From contig CM076142.1 of assembly GCA_038025085.1 (NCBI GenBank), positions 7,786,501 through 7,850,500 of the forward strand: DNA of 64,000 bases, in the 5' to 3' direction. The position numbers and the translations under genes are program-made. The notes below the pieces were generated by a model, which saw only the letters and a program-made list of their open reading frames with translations, had not been told where the DNA came from and ran no database searches. Each line of letters starts with the position of its first letter. Position 1 is the stretch's first letter. The stretch is from Tetragonia tetragonoides (Eukaryota > Streptophyta > Magnoliopsida > Caryophyllales > Aizoaceae). Positions 1-10,885 of this stretch are shown piece by piece.

Positions 1-220
1 TATAACTGGCATGAGGTTTCTCATTTTCATTGTGCTCCATTGTATAAGCTGCGCATTTTGGACTATAACAGTTGCTTTATTGGCTTGTAATCAATAACCT
101 ATACTTGAACATTTCAAAGTGAGTGATATTTATCTTGGATGTTTGTTTTGTGATTATGCTATGATCACCTTGTGCCTATACTAGTAGTACACATGAGCAC
201 TATCTATTTCATGTTTGCAG

Positions 221-653
221 TTTGCAATAGCTGGTGGAAACCCTCAAAGGACTCATCCTTCCCAGATGCTCAGTGATCAGAGTAGGAGATCCTCTTTGCT
301 TTTGTCTGCTTCTGTAAATTAAACATCCTTACCCTCTTTGCATCTTTCCTTTCCCCTTTTCTTTGTGCGCATGTGCTGCCAGAAGGAAAACCTTTGGTTC
401 CATCGGAAGTATTTGCTTCAGTTTAGTTTTCGAAATGCTTTGATTTTGATGTGTATCTCTCTCCGCAGTGTTCAATATGGGAGCAAATTCTGGCAACATG
501 ATGACTTTACCGCAGCAGCAGCAGGTTCCCCAAGGTGCTTTCGGAAGCATGCCGCAGAATTCTCAGAATCTCCAGTCTACTATGGTACCTCTTCAAAATA
601 CACCCCAAAACCTCCAAAATTTTCAACAACAAAGACAGCAGAATCAGCAGTGA
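221..653 (+). CDS. MED8: Mediator subunit 8-like protein, C-terminal exons (partial)
   Basis: Two terminal exons can be joined: 221-281 (after acceptor TTTGCAG) and 469-653 (after CTCCGCAG, stop TGA 651-653). The donor after 281 is A|GTAGGA, and the phases agree (61 nt, then 185 nt). The peptide runs from FAIAGGNPQRTHPSQMLSDQ into a Gln/Asn/Met-rich tail ending QQRQQNQQ. From memory this tail, including the SQMLSDQMFNMG junction, matches plant MED8, a subunit of the Mediator head that links transcription factors to RNA polymerase II and affects flowering and jasmonate signalling. The N-terminal MED8 domain lies outside the window, so the assignment rests on the low-complexity C-terminus alone. 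Positions 1-220 are intron. The gene converges on the minus-strand gene at 1751-2888. Confidence 0.62.
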
Positions 654-846
654 TGCTGTCAAAATTTTATTTATGAGAACACTACATGATGTACACGGAT
701 TTTGTTCTACAGCACTGTGGACTGTGGTAGCACCTGTAAACGAGATGATTTTGAAATTTAATTTTTCTGTTGTGAATTTGCACCAAAATCCCTGCTGCCG
801 TTATCTGCTTCTCTCTAGTGGGACGGGGGTGTCTTATATAAAGAAT

Positions 847-877
847 AAGGGTGACTTTTTTTCCAGAAGTCACCCTT
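847..877. repeat. Hairpin, 11-bp perfect stem
   Basis: AAGGGTGACTT (847-857) is followed 9 nt later by its exact reverse complement AAGTCACCCTT (867-877). It lies about 200 bp past the MED8-like stop codon, so it may fall in the 3' UTR or be the remains of a very small inverted-repeat element. Confidence 0.6.
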
Positions 878-914
878 GTTTTTCACACAAGTTACCCCCT
901 TAATGCTCCTTATA

Positions 915-1031
915 AGGTCTCCAAACACTTGATTTTATCTAAGAGTCTGAGCTTATTGAATGCAAGATTGTAGGTCTCCAAACACTTGATTTTATCCAAG
1001 AGTCTGAGCTTATTGAATGCAAGATTGTAGG
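915..1031. repeat. 57-bp tandem duplication (two copies)
   Basis: Copies at about 915-971 and 972-1028 are identical except for one T/C difference (TATCTAAG against TATCCAAG). The period of 57 is a multiple of three, so the minus-strand frame stays open across both copies as a repeated 19-residue unit. There is no start, splice or homology evidence for a gene. Confidence 0.85.
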
Positions 1032-1750
1032 CTTCAGAAATACGGCATTCTGCAAAGATCAAGCTTGAGCTTCGTGCTATTAAGAGCAGAGCCCACGAGT
1101 TCAACTGAAGCTTCAATTCGCTGAATTTACATTTTAAACTAACTGATGCTACTAGCTACAAAAGATTAGACTCGAGCATATAAATTACCGGGCATACAAT
1201 ATTTGCAAATTATTCAAAAACTCCCTTTGACAGGAAATAATGGTCACTTTATGAAGTATAATTCGATTATTACTGACATCCCTAATTATCAATGTCAATT
1301 GTCAACTAGTCATTTGTCTCAGTCAACAAAAATTAGTACTACATCGCAAAGTTATCTGTAAATTTTCTCACAATGATAGAAAAGTGATTCAGATGAAAGC
1401 TTTTTAAACATTTGAAAGAAGTGCTAGTAACAATAACAATGTACAACATAGATAAATGCCGTTCAATTCCGAATATTTACATATTACTATTTTTTTTTTA
1501 CCATCTGAGAAATGAGATTAGCTCGTTCGATCTCAAAAAAGGTTCGCCTCATGGCTCATACACAAAAGGTAAGGCCATCTCATTTTAATAAGAGAAAGGA
1601 ATTAGAGGGAGAAAGAAGGCCACCAAAAATCCGTCTTTCTCGTTACGTGTCTCGGTCGCCATTTACTTGCACCTTACTTCTTGGTTCTTGCGTAGCACAA
1701 AAATTATAAACGTCAGCTGCCATTCTTGGAAGGTTCAAGGCAGTCAATTC

Positions 1751-2888
1751 TTAGCTCTGATGAAGTTTTGTTGGAGGGTTAAGGTTCCGGGAACAGCAAC
1801 ATCTAAGTACAAACCACTCCAACCTGCAATTTCATAAGCAGAGAAATATGGTCAAAATTAATGGTACTAAGGAAAGAGCAACAAAGTCGAAAATGAGATT
1901 CTATATCATGAAATGCATTTTATGAGTCAAGGTAAAACCGTTTCATATCAATAAAAGGGAGATATAAAGCCAATGCATTATAATATGAAACCAATCAACA
2001 AAAGGTCTCCTATAAGACCGCCTTAAGGTGAGGCCCTCTCTATAGCCAAGCATGACGTCAGCATGACATCATGCTTGTTTGAGGGGTCTCACCTTGAGGC
2101 CGCCTCATACGAGTTTTTTTAATCAATCAAACATAGATTTTGTTTGTCATACACCACGATTTCATCTGCATTTTTATTATTTAATAAAAAGGAAAAGAGA
2201 CAGAGAGAAGGAGAGAGCTTAGAAGGTATTGACAGGGATATTCTCAACTTATTTTGGTGATTCTTGCAACACTACTAAAATAGTTTTTTTGAAAGTCGGT
2301 TTTGACCGTGGGTTGTTTCAATATGCCTCAAGGCGTAGCTTAGTACATGGCTCACCACTCCACCTACAAGTCAACTTGCTTACGAAAATATAAAAAAAAA
2401 AAACCAAAAAAGAGGTACCATATTTGTTGTCAGAATTCACAAATTAGCTTCTGCTTTCCTTTCTTTTTGTTCTTTCCCTAATTCTGATTCACGTTTTCAG
2501 AAATTCTTCAATAAGTGTGACCATCAAAGTCTAGGAATAATATGGGTGCGTAAAACAACACAGATTCACTATAGAAGACAGAGATAAGAAGTGCTTACAA
2601 TTCCTCGAGGCAAGACGAACTTTCAGAAGATTCACTGGCAGGTTGAAACCGGTCTACTGAGAAGCTTGACGGGGAAGATGCTCTTTTGGAAGAAAAGTTG
2701 CCCCCTTTCACTAGATAGAGATTCTCGGTTGATGTACGCAAGGAACCAGGTGGTGTAAGTGAAGGTGATGAGGATGGAGAGAAAGAGAGAAAGTACCTCT
2801 CATTGCCAGGCCCTATGCTGATGGGAAGTGGTGAAGGAGGTGTTGATGAGAATGACAATGCTGATCTTTCTTCTTCCTCATCCTTCAT
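1751..2888 (-). CDS. Small Ser/Pro-rich protein of unknown function, two exons
   Basis: Exon 1 is 2888-2599 (290 nt) and exon 2 is 1823-1751 (73 nt). The donor is AATT|GTAAGC and the acceptor ATTGCAG|GTTGG. Phase closes exactly to give 120 aa. The protein starts MKDEEEERSALSFSS, is Ser/Pro-rich over residues 15-95, and ends in a compact hydrophobic-cysteine motif LLEWFVLRCCCSRN. The acidic start and the conserved-looking C-terminal motif, which forms only after splicing, make a real gene likely. I do not recognise the family, and there is no signal peptide or catalytic motif. The 5' side (2890-2950) is CT-rich, as in many plant leaders. The intron carries a palindromic MITE (about 2001-2120). 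An alternative is an unspliced 97-aa reading, but that ends on the donor itself. Confidence 0.55.
2001..2120. mobile_element. Palindromic MITE-like element with TGACGTCA core
   Basis: The left arm (about 2004-2040) and right arm (about 2079-2115) are imperfect inverted repeats; for example CTTAAGGTGAGGCCC pairs with the reverse complement of GGGTCTCACCTTGAGG. The centre (about 2050-2077) is itself palindromic and contains TGACGTCA. AATCAA occurs just outside both ends (1993-1998 and 2122-2127) and could be a target duplication. It sits in the intron of the minus-strand gene at 1751-2888. Confidence 0.6.
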
Positions 2889-4746
2889 ATCTCCCTTCTC
2901 TCTCCCTCTGTCTCCTCCCCTCTCAGGGGCTATCTCTCTCTCCCTCTCAGAGTGGAAATTTGCTGAGGGGTAAAGTTTGAAACTTTAAAAGATGAACTTT
3001 AATATTGGGCAGATGGTGACACATTCCCAGTAAATTTGATGACCAGTAGGTATGGACCTAACAGTCTCTGAAAAATTTGCTAAGTTAAAAAAATGATATG
3101 GGAAAATCCTATTTAGTAGGTCTGGACTCTGGACAATGGAGTATAATCTTTAACCCAGGGTAGGCCAGCTGGTGAGAGTGGGGAGGTTAAAGCTTCAAAC
3201 CAACAAGCACAACATCGACAGTTAATACAATGCTCTCGTTTGAATCACCAAAACTCAGCATTAGACACCTGCTATTTGAACAAGAATATTGGTCCCTATC
3301 TAACTGGTTTACACACCAACCTAAATCTGCTTGCTACTGAAATTTAAGTGGAAGGCAATCAGACATTCGACATAGAGCAAATGTCACTCTATCGGCCACC
3401 ATGATCCCAGCAGCCACCTCAAATTTGTCATTCACTCAATACACGGAAGATAAGAGATATGTATTAAGGAGAACATGCATCTACATTCCGGAGGAAAGAT
3501 GCAGCAGAAGCATCACAACAATCAGCTCAATAGTCAGCAACCTGAAAGTACATCAGTAACATCCGGAGATGCAAATTAGAGGCTAGGTACGGTGAATGAT
3601 GTCATTTGCAGAACATAAATAATTCTTTTTGTAGCTCATCTGACAGGCAGGAGCTTTATTCTCAAGTAAAATCCAATTTGATTCCGTTGCATTTACTCTG
3701 CTTCTTCGGCTCTCCTCGCTTCCATCTCCAGGATTCAGGAAAAGTGACAAGAATTGCTTATCCTAACAAAACTAAGAAAATAACACTGAGCAATCCTGGA
3801 AAATAATAAAGGGTTTGGCTTTTCTTAAGCTGTGAAATTCTCAACCCTCTCCACCATGCACCATCACATCTTGATTTGTAATTCGACATAACGCAACAAT
3901 ACTCTATCCATAAGAGTAAGAGTGAGCGGGTACTATCCACCCAAAATAAATTCATCCACCCTAAGACCTCAAATTAGTGACGCTGAAACAGATAATATAA
4001 TATGAATTATTGGCAAACATGTATTATTCTGGCAATATATGAGGATTAAGTATGCAGCTCAGCTCTCAATTGATACTTCTGCCGTCCCCACAGGATTATT
4101 CCTACACTACAAGGAAAGACGGGGTGTTTCTAGATTTGTAAAGACACATCATGTTCTGTGATCCTATAATCCTCCAGTGCACGCAGAAAAAAGAATAAAA
4201 TTGAGAGAACAGCAAGAGGAGAGTGAAGATATCAAGACAGAAAGAGAACTCTAACAGGAACAACCTTTAAAGCAAAAAAGAATCACCTTGACGACGATTT
4301 GCACTATCAGCATGACCACCAACATCCACGCATAGATCAACAATAAAAAGATTTAGAAGAGCACCATCTTGAGAGCTCATACGCCAATATACCGACTGAA
4401 CAAAAAGATTCATACTGAAATTAGCCAAGGTTGTAATGAACAAGCAATAGGCACGTAGGAGCAAAAAAATTATCATAGCATTTTGGATTGAACCTATGTA
4501 AGAAATACAATGAAGAGGAGCTTAAATGCAAGTCTGAGTGCAGAATCCAGAACATAATAGTTTAAAGCATGAAATATTGGCCATTAATTCAATCGCAGAA
4601 CAGTGAACAGCTGTATAAGAGACAGTTCAAACTACTGATGGCCCAGGCATACCTTCAGAATACTGGGTTACTGTCTGCAGTAGCATAGACATGCTAAACT
4701 GATTTCTGAGACATGATCATGTTTCTCCAAATTATCTGCGCCACTC
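2889..4746. other. Intergenic interval between the Ser-rich gene and the PPR gene
   Basis: No coding region is supported. It should contain the promoter and leader of the gene ending at 2888 (minus strand) and the 3' UTR of the PPR gene. Open frames here (for example 3606-3806 and 4267-4476) are short, unconserved and lack splice context. Confidence 0.5.
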
Positions 4747-6777
4747 TCAACCAACTGAAGCAACCATATCCGGAAGGTCATCAGAACTAGAACTCTCTAC
4801 ACAAGAATACCTTTCTGATCTGGATGTATATTTGAACGAATCGTCTCCCATATGTCTTTTGAGCAATGAACATAAATTACCTGCTATGATGCCACGAGAA
4901 TGACCTTCAAGCAACAGGGAACGCATGACACTATCTGCCACCAATCCTGAATCCCACATCTTAATCAGCAGGTGAAAAATTGAATGATAGTATCTTGATT
5001 TGAAGACAAAACTAGAGATCCTGATACAAGTTTTATAGCCCAGCTCAACTCCTTCATCATGCATTTCTTGTAGAATACCTTTAACCATATTGACATCTCT
5101 TTCCTCGCAAAGACCAGAAAGCATAAGGTTATAAATACGTGCATTGGGACTAAACCCAAGTTCCTTCATCTCATTGTACAAAATCGAGGCTTCTCCAACC
5201 CTACCACATTTAACGAGACCCTCGATAGCAACTGTGTATAATACAACATCTAGAGGGCACTTATTTGCCACTACCTGCTCAAACAAGCGCATGGCTTGGT
5301 GATATTTGCCAACTTTAATGAGCCCATCTATTAACACAGTATGGACATGAGCATCAAGATTGAAGTCGCTCCTAACCATTGCCTGGTACACATTCACTGC
5401 CTCATCAATTTTCCAGGCACTGCATAGTCCACTAAGTAATCCAGTATAACTATACCTATCTGGTATGTACCCTCTGTCAACCATTTCATGGTAAAATGCT
5501 ACAGCACGGGTTGGGAACCCAGCCTTACACAAATAGCTAAGAAGGGCATTACAGACTACAATATCAGCTTGAATCACAACCCCTTTAACTAACTTTGGGA
5601 GTAGAAAAAACTTTCCTGACATTTTTACAGCAGAAAAGAGACAAGAAAAAGTAAAAGAATCAGGTTTCATATCAATCTTTCTCAAGCCAATGTAAATGCT
5701 TATAGCTTCATTGTATCTTCCCACTTTCGAGAGACGGTGCATTAACATATTCGAAAGAACCAAGTCTGGTTTGCATCCACTATTTTCCATCATAGTAATT
5801 ATTCTCAAAGCATCATCAACCATTTCATAGTCCATAAGTGTTTTCAGTATGGAAGTATAAGTCACAACATTTGGAGAACAGCCCACACCAATCATCTTCT
5901 CCAGCATATTAGCAGCAGCAACAGGTCTTCCTATTCTGCACAATCCATCAATCAAAATACCCCAAACAGAAACAGAGACTTGCATCCCCAAACAAATTGT
6001 TAACCCCAAAACTTGAAATGCCTGCACTAGGCTACCCTTTTTGCAGAAACAATACATGACCTTCACAAATGTCTCTGCATCAGGATAATACCCGGACCGA
6101 AACATCATTCCTAGAACACCCTGGATGTTCTCCAAATCATTCAATTTGCAAAGATTACATACAGCAATATTATAACTCAAAAAATTAGGTATACTAATCT
6201 CCCTCAGAATTCTTAGAGCAGCATCCTTACGGTCAATCTTAAATGAAACATCAATAATTACATTATACACAAATGAATTCGGAGTATAGCCAAACTTTAT
6301 CATTTCCTCGTATACATCAAACACCAAACTGTACATCCCTCCTTGCCAAAATATCCTAAGCAAAAGCAAAAAAGTTTGTGCCTTTGTAACACAACCAATA
6401 CTTTCTAACTGTTTAACAATCTCATTAACTGATTCAAACCTGTGGGTGAGTCTGTCAGCCACATTAGCCATGAGTCCAAATGCGAAACGATCATGGAAGT
6501 AATTGTTTTGCCTAGCACACCACATAAAAAAGCTCAAAGCAGCTAAATCAGAAGAGCAATTAGCCAATGTAGAATGAACAACATGTGGGGTAAGACCAAA
6601 ACCCAATTTTCTTTTGCCCTCAAAAAGATGGAAACTTGGTTTTCTGGTGCTATAAAACTTCTGGGTATCTCCAATTAACCAAGAAAATGATGAAGAGAGA
6701 CTCCCAAGAGCTTTCAAGGCTTCAACTTTAAGTGGGTAAATTGATGGTTTTGGAAACAATATATGTTTCCATACCAT
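4747..6777 (-). CDS. P-class pentatricopeptide repeat protein (At1g16830-like)
   Basis: Single-exon gene of 676 aa with an ATG at 6777. The first 50 or so residues are rich in Ser/Lys/Phe and poor in acid, consistent with an organelle (probably mitochondrial) targeting peptide. About eleven 35-residue PPR motifs follow, for example around VYNVIIDVSFKIDRKDAA, VWGILIDGLCRIGRPVAA, VTYTSILKTLMDYEMVDD, SYTGLLSGLCSAWKIDEA and IYNLMLSGLCEERDVN. There is no E, DYW or SMR domain, so it is a P-class protein expected to bind one organelle RNA and act in stability, processing or splicing. The overall pattern fits the family I associate with Arabidopsis At1g16830, but PPR orthology from memory is uncertain. 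The frame is intact over 2 kb, which argues for function. No RNA target can be inferred. Confidence 0.85.
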   Translation of the reverse strand: MVWKHILFPKPSIYPLKVEALKALGSLSSSFSWLIGDTQKFYSTRKPSFHLFEGKRKLGFGLTPHVVHSTLANCSSDLAALSFFMWCARQNNYFHDRFAFGLMANVADRLTHRFESVNEIVKQLESIGCVTKAQTFLLLLRIFWQGGMYSLVFDVYEEMIKFGYTPNSFVYNVIIDVSFKIDRKDAALRILREISIPNFLSYNIAVCNLCKLNDLENIQGVLGMMFRSGYYPDAETFVKVMYCFCKKGSLVQAFQVLGLTICLGMQVSVSVWGILIDGLCRIGRPVAAANMLEKMIGVGCSPNVVTYTSILKTLMDYEMVDDALRIITMMENSGCKPDLVLSNMLMHRLSKVGRYNEAISIYIGLRKIDMKPDSFTFSCLFSAVKMSGKFFLLPKLVKGVVIQADIVVCNALLSYLCKAGFPTRAVAFYHEMVDRGYIPDRYSYTGLLSGLCSAWKIDEAVNVYQAMVRSDFNLDAHVHTVLIDGLIKVGKYHQAMRLFEQVVANKCPLDVVLYTVAIEGLVKCGRVGEASILYNEMKELGFSPNARIYNLMLSGLCEERDVNMVKGILQEMHDEGVELGYKTCIRISSFVFKSRYYHSIFHLLIKMWDSGLVADSVMRSLLLEGHSRGIIAGNLCSLLKRHMGDDSFKYTSRSERYSCVESSSSDDLPDMVASVG

Positions 6778-7817
6778 GTTGAGCTCTCAAAAGATGATGA
6801 ATGGTGGTGGAGAGAGAAATGGGTGGTGGTTTTGGTGAAAGACATGGGAGCAACACAAAAACATATAGTCTATGAGAGAGAAACAAAGCAGAGTGTTAGA
6901 GGGATTGAGATTAGAGATGGAAACTCACCATTTCATACATCGATAAAGCAGCAAGTTATTGAGTGATATCACATATCAGTGATAAGATATGAAGCCAAGA
7001 AAGCAACGATATTTGAGTTATGAGTTGTGAATTGGCGAGGTGACGACCCTCCAAGTACACTCTGCTTAAACCCTAGATTGCTGTTTTGAAGGGTTTAGCG
7101 TTTTTACCCTTTTAGGGGGAAGGGTGGAGAAGTAAACCGAGTCAACTCGGTAAACTGACGAGTTGGTGCTGCTTGATTTATTTTTCTTAATTTTTTTTTT
7201 ATATTTTTTCTTTTATATTTTTTCTTTTTGTTGTTTTTTTTATCCTAATTTACTTAGCACCTCATTCTAAAGTCTAAACAATTAGGGCAAAGAAAAAAAA
7301 AAAAAAAAAACTATTAGGCCAAGATATTCTTGGGTGCTAGCTCATTTAAGTTGTAAACTTACAACATATTCTAGTGATTAGGAACTTTCCGTTTTTAAAG
7401 GGTAGTGATTAGGAACTTGGACTCCAGGTTTGAAGTTTATATTTTCCAGTTTTTACTAAATGAGCTAACCATCAAGTTAATTTAAGTAATACAATTAAAA
7501 GATATTATTAACTTTTCAATTAGTTAAGCGGGATCGGACAACTATCTTGATTTGAGTGTGTGTCTGCCCCTGTTCTTATTGTATGTTTCTTGGTATGTTT
7601 ATTTGTATTTCTTCGATTTTTATGGTATAATTGAGGTTCCAACACTTATTGGGAAAGGAAAAGAATGACGTAGACCGAATACTTTATAAAGGCAAGCAAA
7701 AATGAAGTACGAGTATTTTTTTTTAAAGGTAGAAAAAAACAAAAAAAAAAATGTTTTTACAAATCCAAAGTTAGTGATAAAATGATCATAACCTTGACGC
7801 CATAAGTATACAGTCGA

Positions 7818-7995
7818 GATTCTCTACTGTTGTTAAAATAACAGTAGAGTACTTTTCTTAAAATTTCTACCATTAGATTAGAGGGAGTGGGCTTTTGACC
7901 ATTGGATGTAGGGGGTGAGTTTTGAAATTTAAACAGTTAGAGGAGAGAGATAGAGAGAAAAAGAAACAGTAAAGTGGTGTAACAGTAGAGGATCC
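7818..7995. mobile_element. MITE candidate with about 14-20 bp inverted ends
   Basis: The left end reads GATTCTCTACTGTTGTTA and the reverse complement of the right end reads GATCCTCTACTGTTACACC. The interior is non-coding and purine-rich. A target-site duplication is not obvious, so the boundaries are approximate. Confidence 0.45.
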
Positions 7996-9469
7996 AAATT
8001 GATAAGTATAAGTTGAACACCTTTACACTAGTATTTGTCTCACCCTCACTATATCATTTAAGATTCTACTTACAAAGAAGCAGTTTGGATTTGTCATTCG
8101 CTTCTTGGAAGTTTAACTAATACAAAAAATTGCTTATATTAGAGATTCAATCATTTGACATGTGTCACACTCCCACACACACCTCCTCTAATGCACCAGC
8201 AGACCAGCTTGTTGCAGATTTCTCTTGCTGAGAATTGATATTCTCACTCCTACAAGGGTTCCAATTCCAATTATCGACATAATTACTATCAATCACCAAG
8301 TTTTTTTCAAACTGCCAATGTTAATCCTTCATTGAAGGTTGGCATCAAAACACATGTAGGATAATACGCCCTATACTCAATCTATGAGTATTCACAATTC
8401 GCAACAATTTAAACCTATTTTCAGGTTTATCCTACTATACTCACAATAAAAAGTGTAGTTATTTTTTTGGTCAAACACTAAAAAAGTGATGGGGAGTACC
8501 TACTTCTGAGATCATGTAAAAATTTACGAGCAACACCGATTGTAATATACACCCATTTTACATGTCTATCCTCCCTTGGATTTCATGGAGGTAGTTCGGG
8601 TTTGTTGAATAAAGGGAGAGGAGAGAGATAAGAAACATGGACAAGTGAGTGTACATTACAATGGTGTATGGCTAGCTTTGTCCGGTTCTTCCACAATATT
8701 CTTCAGATCAGAACACTAAAGGTAATTTTTATCAGCATGTATGATTAGCTGAATACTTGCAACTTTTTCATTCAGCAACAATAGGAGGAACACATAGTAG
8801 TAAGTTCTATATTGCAAAGAGTGACAACAAACATTAGCCAAAATTGCAAGCCGAAAAGATAAGACAACAAAATACAAAAAAAAATTAAACTATTTTCTTT
8901 TTTGCTGGTGAAAGATACAAAACTTCACCAGAAAAACCGCAGAAGTGAGGGAGAGTCTTCTCTCGCACTTGGAATCAGTTTCCATGGAAAGATGAGATAG
9001 GCGTAAGCTCTTCAGTGTTCTCATTAACTGTTTCTCAAGCATTCATCAATAGCAATTCCCCAGGATAATTCATAATGTAGATGTGATGACTTCAGCAATG
9101 AGCAATAATTTTGGTTTTCAAAGTAATTTATCTACTGTACTCTGGACAGTTCATCTTCACCAGGACTTGACAAGACCTGCACATCAGGATTAAAGCCGTC
9201 ACTTTCATTATTAGGATCATAGCATCACGTCCAAGAACATAGACACTGTTGTGCTATGACTATAGGCTACGAAAATGAACTGCGCAATATTGCAGTTCTT
9301 CAAAACTTTGGATGGTTTTAATAGTAGGGACTGTTACAGCAAATATATTTATAGACAAAACTCACTCGCCTTCCTCCTCTTCCCTCGTGATTTATTTGTG
9401 TCTCACTTCAACAGCATTAGATAGTGGTGAAATCATTCAGTCAAAAGGTACGATTAGTTGTCCATAAGT

Positions 9470-9730
9470 TTGTTTTTTTTAATAATTAGTAGTCCATTTT
9501 ATTAAATAGAAAATAAAAAGAGCCAAAGCTCATACACCCATCAAATCCAAACAAAAAAAAAGAACGCGAACAAATGCGCCACCGCTGAAACACAAACACC
9601 AAACAGAGCAAACAAATGACAACAAAAAGACAAACCTAGAGACCACAACAGAAACACAACCTACAAAGACCCAACAAAAAAAACCCCACAAATGTGCGAA
9701 GCTAACCAATTCTTGCCTTCATTGGTCTCT
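9470..9730 (-). mobile_element. Retroposon (LINE-like) 3' end, minus orientation
   Basis: Read on the minus strand, the segment ends in TTTAATAAAATGG followed by an A-rich tail (plus-strand run of T at 9473-9480). Upstream of that is a T/G-rich non-coding stretch typical of plant LINE 3' ends. No coding part remains. Confidence 0.3.
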
Positions 9731-10885
9731 CAAAAACCCAGCTCCCAAGGTGGATGACGGTATTTAAGGACACGTGAGGACTGCATTCCTTCACTTGGTT
9801 GCATAAGCAACTTCTAATATAATAAACCTGCTAATATTAAAATGCTTAATTCTTGCTTCAATCCAAAAATCAAAGTTCAAGTGTGTATTACATATGCTAT
9901 TGAACTTCGGTATCACAGCATGAAGACATGATTCATGACAATTGACAAGTTAATAACCTAGACTTTAACAAAAGTAAGGAGCAACAAACACACCAACATT
10001 TGAAAAACAACATTTGAACTTTTGAAGTTCGCAATCTGGTTTTCATTTTACATCTCAGCTAGTACTGTGACCATCGTTTCTTTCTTTTTTCTATTTAATT
10101 TATTTGGGTAAGAGTGGCACATGCACCAGCCCTTCAGCCCAGGCCACTGAACCAACTCTTCATGGACCAAGCCTAGCAGGTAGTCTAGTATGGGCCCCTC
10201 GCCACTGCATGCCCAAGGCTTAAGACCGTTGCCACTACATGCCCTACATCACCCTATTTTGAGGTAATGCAGCCACCAGAACCCTGACAGTGCATAAGCT
10301 AGCACACTAATTACCATTGAGGCAAGAGTTATTCAAGAATTTCTTTCGGGGAAAATACCAGATCATGTAAACTTCAGGTTCAATCTGACTTTTTGACGTG
10401 ACATATTTGAAACACTTCAGTTGCTTCAAGTAGAGTGAGGGTCGTTATCACCACAAAAAAAATAAAAATAAAAGGTACAGTGAGAGTCATGTTTGCTTGA
10501 CTATCTTCAAGCAACTACAACAAACACAATCAGATAGAAGAATTGTCGTAGAAAGAAAATACATCATAATGTGACACAATGGAAAACAACTCAAGACAAA
10601 CCCTTACACAATCAAAACCAGTAGCCCAACAAGCATAAGCATAAGAGAGCACGAGAACAATATCAAAGTATATTGTACAACACGCATTCAATTGACACAG
10701 TAATTGTAGAGCCAGACTCTCTGAAACAAGGAACAATCAAGAAGACAAGGCCAAGATTAAAACAGAAGGGTAATCAACTTGCAATAACATCATTCCCACT
10801 GAAGCGTTCTTGGAAAAGTGTCTACATTGGATATCATTAAAATGCAAGGAAGAACTAGCAATAGGTTACCTGGAAAATCACAGCA

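Larger units (their letters stand above)
654..1750. other. Convergent intergenic interval downstream of the MED8-like gene
   Basis: No gene is supported here. It holds the presumed MED8 3' UTR, an 11-bp perfect hairpin at 847-877, a 57-bp tandem duplication at 915-1031 and AT-rich sequence. The minus-strand reading frame over the duplication has no splice context or recognisable family. Part of 1500-1750 is probably the 3' UTR of the minus-strand gene ending at 1751. Confidence 0.5.
6778..10885. other. 4.1-kb intergenic region between the PPR gene and UTP10
   Basis: The first few hundred bases are the PPR promoter and leader. The rest is AT-rich. I see a MITE candidate (7818-7995), a retroposon 3' tail in minus orientation (about 9470-9730), and a short coding-like minus-strand stretch near 9137-9225 that has a stop just upstream and no acceptor. 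About 10085-10330 may be an old tRNA-derived SINE, but the A and B boxes are too degenerate to call. No gene is supported. Confidence 0.45.
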
